The notes under the pieces: model-generated
The model's input: the letters and a program-made list of their open reading frames with translations, nothing else
What the model was told of the DNA's origin: nothing
The model's database searches: none
Shown here: positions 6,824 to 9,444 of the stretch, piece by piece
How positions within the stretch are numbered: the first letter of the stretch is position 1
Layout of the letters: the number at the start of each line of letters is the position of its first letter
Program-made: the position numbers and the translations under genes
Source of the DNA: an uncultured Porphyromonas sp.
Lineage (GTDB): Bacteria > Bacteroidota > Bacteroidia > Bacteroidales > Porphyromonadaceae
NCBI GenBank assembly: GCA_945875135.1
Contig: CAMCJO010000061.1
Coordinates: forward strand, 1-9,444
Reading direction: 5' to 3'
DNA: 9,444 nt

Positions 6824-7963
6824 TTACTCCTCCCAGATGATGTCATCTATGAGGTCGTGATCTTCCTCTACTTTCAGCTTAGGCAGCGGATTATCTGGAT
6901 CATCGTCCTCTTGTGTCGTGCGGTCGTTGAGCGGTTGGCGCAGGATCTCGTTCGGATCATGTAGCGAGGGGGCATTGATCTCTCGCCATATCAGATCCTT
7001 CAGCTCAGTCAGTCCTCGCTGCGCCACTGCAGAGATAAAGATCGTCGGTACATCCTCGGGTAGCGTCTCCGAGACTAGGTCGATAAGCTCACTATCTGCC
7101 ATGTCTATCTTGGTGATCGCTAGGATGTGTCGCTTGTCGATCAGTCCTGGATTATACTCCTCCAGCTCACGGCATAGCATCCGGTACTCGGCTACGATGT
7201 CGGGGCTGTCGATAGGCACCATAAAGAGCAGGATCGAGTTGCGCTCGATGTGTCTGAGGAAGCGAAGCCCCAGCCCCTTACCCTCGGCGGCACCCTCGAT
7301 GATGCCGGGAATGTCCGCCATGACGAAAGAACGGTTGTCACGATAAGAGACCATCCCTAGGTTCGGTTGTAGCGTGGTGAAGGGGTAGTCCGCAATTTTA
7401 GGCTTCGCAGCTGAGAGCGCTGCTAGGAGTGTAGACTTACCCGCATTGGGTAGCCCAACCAGTCCCACGTCGGCCAGCGTCTTGAGCTGCAGTACCACGA
7501 GACGCTCCTGACTCGGTTCACCAGGCTGTGCGTAGCGAGGTGCTTGATTTGTCGAGGTCTTGAAGAAGTTATTACCCTTGCCTCCACGACCGCCTGGGAG
7601 GAGGAGGTGCCGCTCACCATGCTGCGACACATCTAGGATAAACTCGCCCGTCGTGGCATCATGTACGCTCGTCCCGCAAGGCACCTCGATCACAATGTCG
7701 GGTGCATCGGCGCCCGTCTGAAGCTTAGCACCGCCTGCCTCGCCACTCTCGGCGATGATATGACGGTTGTAGCGCAGGTGTAGGAGCGTCCAGTAGTTTT
7801 GGTTGGCCTCTATATAGATGCTACCGCCACGACCACCGTCACCTCCGTCGGGACCACCCTTGGGGATGTACTTCTCACGACGAAAGTGTGCCGATCCTCT
7901 CCCGCCCTTGCCCGAGCGAAGATAGATCTTGACGTAGTCTACAAAGTTGCTCTCACCTGCCAT
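6824..7963 (-). CDS. obg: Obg/CgtA family GTPase
   Basis: A 379-residue essential-type GTPase involved in 50S ribosome assembly and the stringent/starvation response. The N-terminal Obg domain (about 4-158) has the glycine-rich runs typical of the family, such as GGPDGGDGGRGG (36-47) and LPGGRGGKGN (122-131). The GTPase domain shows G1 GLPNAGKST (170-178), switch I PFTT (194-197) with the LQPN that follows, G3 DIPG (217-220) and G5 SAV (311-313). G4 reads TKID (284-287) instead of NKxD. The C-terminal tail from about 351 is highly acidic, as in many Obg proteins, and lacks a clear OCT/TGS-type domain. The ATG lies 4 bp after the adk stop, which indicates tight coupling with adk. Confidence 0.96.
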   Translation of the reverse strand: MAGESNFVDYVKIYLRSGKGGRGSAHFRREKYIPKGGPDGGDGGRGGSIYIEANQNYWTLLHLRYNRHIIAESGEAGGAKLQTGADAPDIVIEVPCGTSVHDATTGEFILDVSQHGERHLLLPGGRGGKGNNFFKTSTNQAPRYAQPGEPSQERLVVLQLKTLADVGLVGLPNAGKSTLLAALSAAKPKIADYPFTTLQPNLGMVSYRDNRSFVMADIPGIIEGAAEGKGLGLRFLRHIERNSILLFMVPIDSPDIVAEYRMLCRELEEYNPGLIDKRHILAITKIDMADSELIDLVSETLPEDVPTIFISAVAQRGLTELKDLIWREINAPSLHDPNEILRQPLNDRTTQEDDDPDNPLPKLKVEEDHDLIDDIIWEE

Positions 7964-7967
7964 TGGT

Positions 7968-8555
7968 TTACTTGTTGTGCTGTAAGCTCTTGTCTATCGA
8001 TACGAAGATAGCCTCCGTGATCTCCTCTATGGAGCCGGTACCAGGCACCTCGTAGTGTACCCCCTTGCGGTGGTAGTAGTCCACAATCGGGAGTGTGCGC
8101 TCATTGTAGACGCGTATGCGGTCGGCGATCACCTCGGGCGTATCATCGGCACGTCCCTCGATCTTAGCACGACTGAGTAGTCGTGTCCGTAGCTCCTCTT
8201 CGGGCACCTTGAGCTCGATCAAGCAATCCACGCTCGTCTTATCCTTCTCTAGGAGTGCATCGAGTGCCTCAGCCTGTGCTACCGTACGGGGGAAGCCGTC
8301 GAAGATAACCCCATCGATCCCCTCGGGCAGATGGTGCAGCTCATTGGCTATAAGATCGATAATCGTAGCGTCATCTACTAGATGCCCCTGGGAGATGATA
8401 CTCTGTACGCGCTTGCCTAGAGGCGACTGGCGAGCGATCTCCTGTCGGAGTAGGTCGCCAGTAGAGATATGCTCTAGGTGGTAATGCTGCTCGATGAATT
8501 GGCTCTGTGTACCCTTGCCAGCACCCGGTGCGCCGAAGATTATTACGTGGATCAT
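7968..8555 (-). CDS. adk: Adenylate kinase
   Basis: A 195-residue enzyme that converts ATP and AMP to two ADP in the cytoplasm. The P-loop is GAPGAGKGT (8-16), the AMP-binding part has STGDLLR (31-37), and VIFDGFPRT (83-91) is the family signature. The lid is the short form: from R125 to Y150, with the GRADD motif (134-138) and no zinc-binding cysteines, unlike the long-lid bacterial type of about 214 residues. The arginines expected to bind phosphates (R37, R90, R135 and the R in ADRIRVY) are all present. It follows hpt by 56 bp and precedes obg by 4 bp, tying nucleotide supply to ribosome assembly in one transcript. Confidence 0.97.
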   Translation of the reverse strand: MIHVIIFGAPGAGKGTQSQFIEQHYHLEHISTGDLLRQEIARQSPLGKRVQSIISQGHLVDDATIIDLIANELHHLPEGIDGVIFDGFPRTVAQAEALDALLEKDKTSVDCLIELKVPEEELRTRLLSRAKIEGRADDTPEVIADRIRVYNERTLPIVDYYHRKGVHYEVPGTGSIEEITEAIFVSIDKSLQHNK

Positions 8556-8611
8556 TGCTTTTAGTAATGGTTTGGATGGTCTCTGTGGACCGTATGATTA
8601 TTCCTGTATGA

Positions 8612-9154
8612 TTACTCTTTAAGTATGTAGATATCATCGAGCATACGCCCCTGCTCGTTGTAGTCGAGGCCGTGCCCGACGATGAAGCTGTTGTGGATCT
8701 CCATCCCCACATAGTCGGCATGGATAGGACACTGGAGCGCCTCGGGCTTGAGTAGCATAGTGACTATGCGTACCTCGGCAGCACCGTCGGCAAGAAACTT
8801 CTCCTTGAGCTTCATCATCGTAAAGCCCGTGTCGATCAGATCCTCTATGACGATGACCATGCGACCCGCTAGCGGTGCTGTCACGGGCATCACCTCCTTA
8901 AGCTGGTAAGTGCTCCCCATGCCAGAGTAGCTCGAGTAGCGCGCGAAGGCGACCTCCGCAGTGGTGTTGATCGCCTGCAACAGTTCTGCGGCAAACATGA
9001 AGGAGCCGTTCATAATGCAGACGAAGAGTGGATCACGTCCCTCCGTGTCTTGGCGTATCTGCTCCGCCAGTCGCCGTGAGGCTGCACGCAGCTGCTCTCC
9101 CTTGATGTATGGTACAAAGGTCTTGTCGTGTACTATAATCTCCTGATCAGTCAT
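8612..9154 (-). CDS. hpt: Hypoxanthine phosphoribosyltransferase
   Basis: A 180-residue purine-salvage enzyme that joins hypoxanthine or guanine to PRPP to make IMP or GMP. The PRPP motif is IEDLIDTGFT (103-112), with the acidic pair E104-D105. The mobile loop ARYSSYSG (71-78), LLKP (134-137, purine-binding lysine) and FIVGHGLDY (157-165) also fit the family, and the length matches the usual 175-185. The start at 9154 is chosen because MTDQEIIVHDKTFVPYI begins like other members and gives normal length. An ATG at 9184 would add ten residues and cannot be ruled out, while one at 9280 lies upstream of the promoter box and is unlikely. This is probably the first gene of the long operon. Confidence 0.95.
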   Translation of the reverse strand: MTDQEIIVHDKTFVPYIKGEQLRAASRRLAEQIRQDTEGRDPLFVCIMNGSFMFAAELLQAINTTAEVAFARYSSYSGMGSTYQLKEVMPVTAPLAGRMVIVIEDLIDTGFTMMKLKEKFLADGAAEVRIVTMLLKPEALQCPIHADYVGMEIHNSFIVGHGLDYNEQGRMLDDIYILKE

Positions 9155-9184
9155 AGTGAAAATAACAAGCTGGCGGTCTCTCAT

Positions 9185-9197
9185 AGCGGAGGCCGCT
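9185..9197 (-). other. Small hairpin in the hpt leader
   Basis: AGCGG (9185-9189) pairs with CCGCT (9193-9197) around a 3-base loop, inside the predicted 5' leader of hpt and next to the alternative ATG at 9184. It is only five base pairs long, so a regulatory role is speculative. Confidence 0.25.
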
Positions 9198-9221
9198 TCT
9201 TTTTTATTGTAGTGAGTAGCA

Positions 9222-9229
9222 CAAAGGTA
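9222..9229 (-). promoter_or_regulatory. Bacteroidetes -7 promoter box for hpt and the operon
   Basis: On the minus strand this reads TACCTTTG, a full match to TAnnTTTG. There is no clear TTTG -33 box at the usual spacing; the position is instead covered by a 16-bp dyad (9237-9252). Transcription would begin about 6-8 bases downstream, giving a leader of about 60 bases to the ATG at 9154. It is the best promoter candidate upstream of the seven-gene series. Confidence 0.65.
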
Positions 9230-9236
9230 CAAAAAT

Positions 9237-9252
9237 AGGTGATGCACCACCT
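9237..9252. promoter_or_regulatory. 16-bp dyad upstream of the hpt promoter, possible operator
   Basis: AGGTGATGCACCACCT is a reverse-complement palindrome with one mismatched pair. It begins 8 bp upstream of the -7 box and covers the place where the -33 box should be, which is a typical site for a repressor or activator. No regulator is encoded nearby, so the binding protein is unknown. Confidence 0.35.
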
Positions 9253-9341
9253 CACTCCACTCCGACACCCCAAGGCACATTCAACGGCGGCTCGTTACAA
9301 TAATTTAGAACTGACTACATATCGATACGGGGCTCTGTCGG
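9253..9341. other. Intergenic stretch before the repeat region
   Basis: No gene or strong promoter was seen between the hpt promoter and the palindrome cluster. The right part (9329-9347) contains GGGGCT, TGTC and AAAAGT in order, echoing on the opposite strand a sequence at the left edge of the window (190 to 173). Confidence 0.5.
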
Positions 9342-9409
9342 GGAAAAGTGATTTCCACCTAGATATTTCGAAATGCCCACGTGGGGAATAAAAAATTCCT
9401 CGGAGGAAT
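9342..9409. repeat. Chain of short palindromes (possible repeat-element leader)
   Basis: Several inverted repeats follow one another within 68 bases: GGAAA/TTTCC (9342-9346 with 9352-9356), ATTTCGAAAT (9365-9374), CCCACGTGGG (9376-9385), GGAAT/ATTCC around five A (9385-9389 with 9395-9399) and ATTCCTC/GAGGAAT around one G (9395-9401 with 9403-9409). The last two share the ATTCC arm, so they exclude each other. The chain runs straight into the 21-bp tandem repeat, and the two probably form one element. Confidence 0.7.
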
Positions 9410-9444
9410 GAAATGAAACTTCGGAGGAATGAAATGAAACTTCG
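9401..9444. repeat. 21-bp tandem repeat (minisatellite), cut by window end
   Basis: Two perfect copies (9401-9421 and 9422-9442) and the first two bases of a third are visible. Each unit starts CGGAGG and contains AATGAAATGAAAC. The length, a multiple of three, leaves one plus frame open (giving RRNEMKL repeats) and all three minus frames open, but no start or flanking reading frame shows it is coding. The array continues outside the window, so copy number is unknown. It recalls the minisatellite-bearing BrickBuilt MITEs reported in Porphyromonas gingivalis (from memory, where the unit is slightly longer). Confidence 0.85.

Noticed and set aside
9401..9444. CRISPR array
   Set aside because: The repeats are directly tandem with no unique spacers, and no cas genes are seen.

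Overview
The window looks like chromosomal DNA of a Bacteroidota bacterium, most likely a Porphyromonas-type member of the Bacteroidales (inference). Reasons: two good matches to the Bacteroidetes -7 promoter box (TAnnTTTG), start sites without Shine-Dalgarno boxes but with AT-rich leaders, a short-LID adenylate kinase, a Bacteroidales-style carboxyltransferase subunit, and an edge repeat that resembles the minisatellite elements of Porphyromonas. No species can be fixed from the sequence alone.

All eight genes lie on the minus strand, so the text reads from right to left. A promoter near 9222-9229 leads into hpt (purine salvage), adk (adenylate kinase), obg (ribosome-assembly GTPase), a 6-phosphogluconolactonase family gene, hflX (ribosome-splitting GTPase), a lipid A acyltransferase family gene and an O-antigen ligase/polymerase family membrane protein. 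Gaps are 56, 4, 63, 8, -14 (overlap) and 7 bp, so these seven genes are probably one operon, or two if the 63-bp gap hides a promoter. A second promoter (2246-2253), just past the ligase-like gene, drives a 621-residue carboxyltransferase of the oxaloacetate decarboxylase alpha / pyruvate carboxylase B family. A strong hairpin (239-288) follows it.

The genes join nucleotide supply and ribosome maintenance (hpt, adk, obg, hflX) with envelope glycolipid building (acyltransferase, O-antigen ligase-like) and C3/C4 carboxylate metabolism. Most of this is housekeeping. Two proteins depart from their families: the carboxyltransferase has a biotinyl-like C-terminal domain without the biotin-accepting lysine, and the lactonase homologue has lost its substrate-phosphate and DER motifs while keeping the DGH catalytic site.

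Both window edges are non-coding. The left edge (1-319) is AT-rich at first, then carries hairpins and an IS-end-like sequence. The right edge (about 9230-9444) holds a 16-bp dyad over the hpt promoter, a run of short palindromes and the start of a 21-bp tandem repeat that runs off the window. This repeat-bearing right edge is the part most worth following up.
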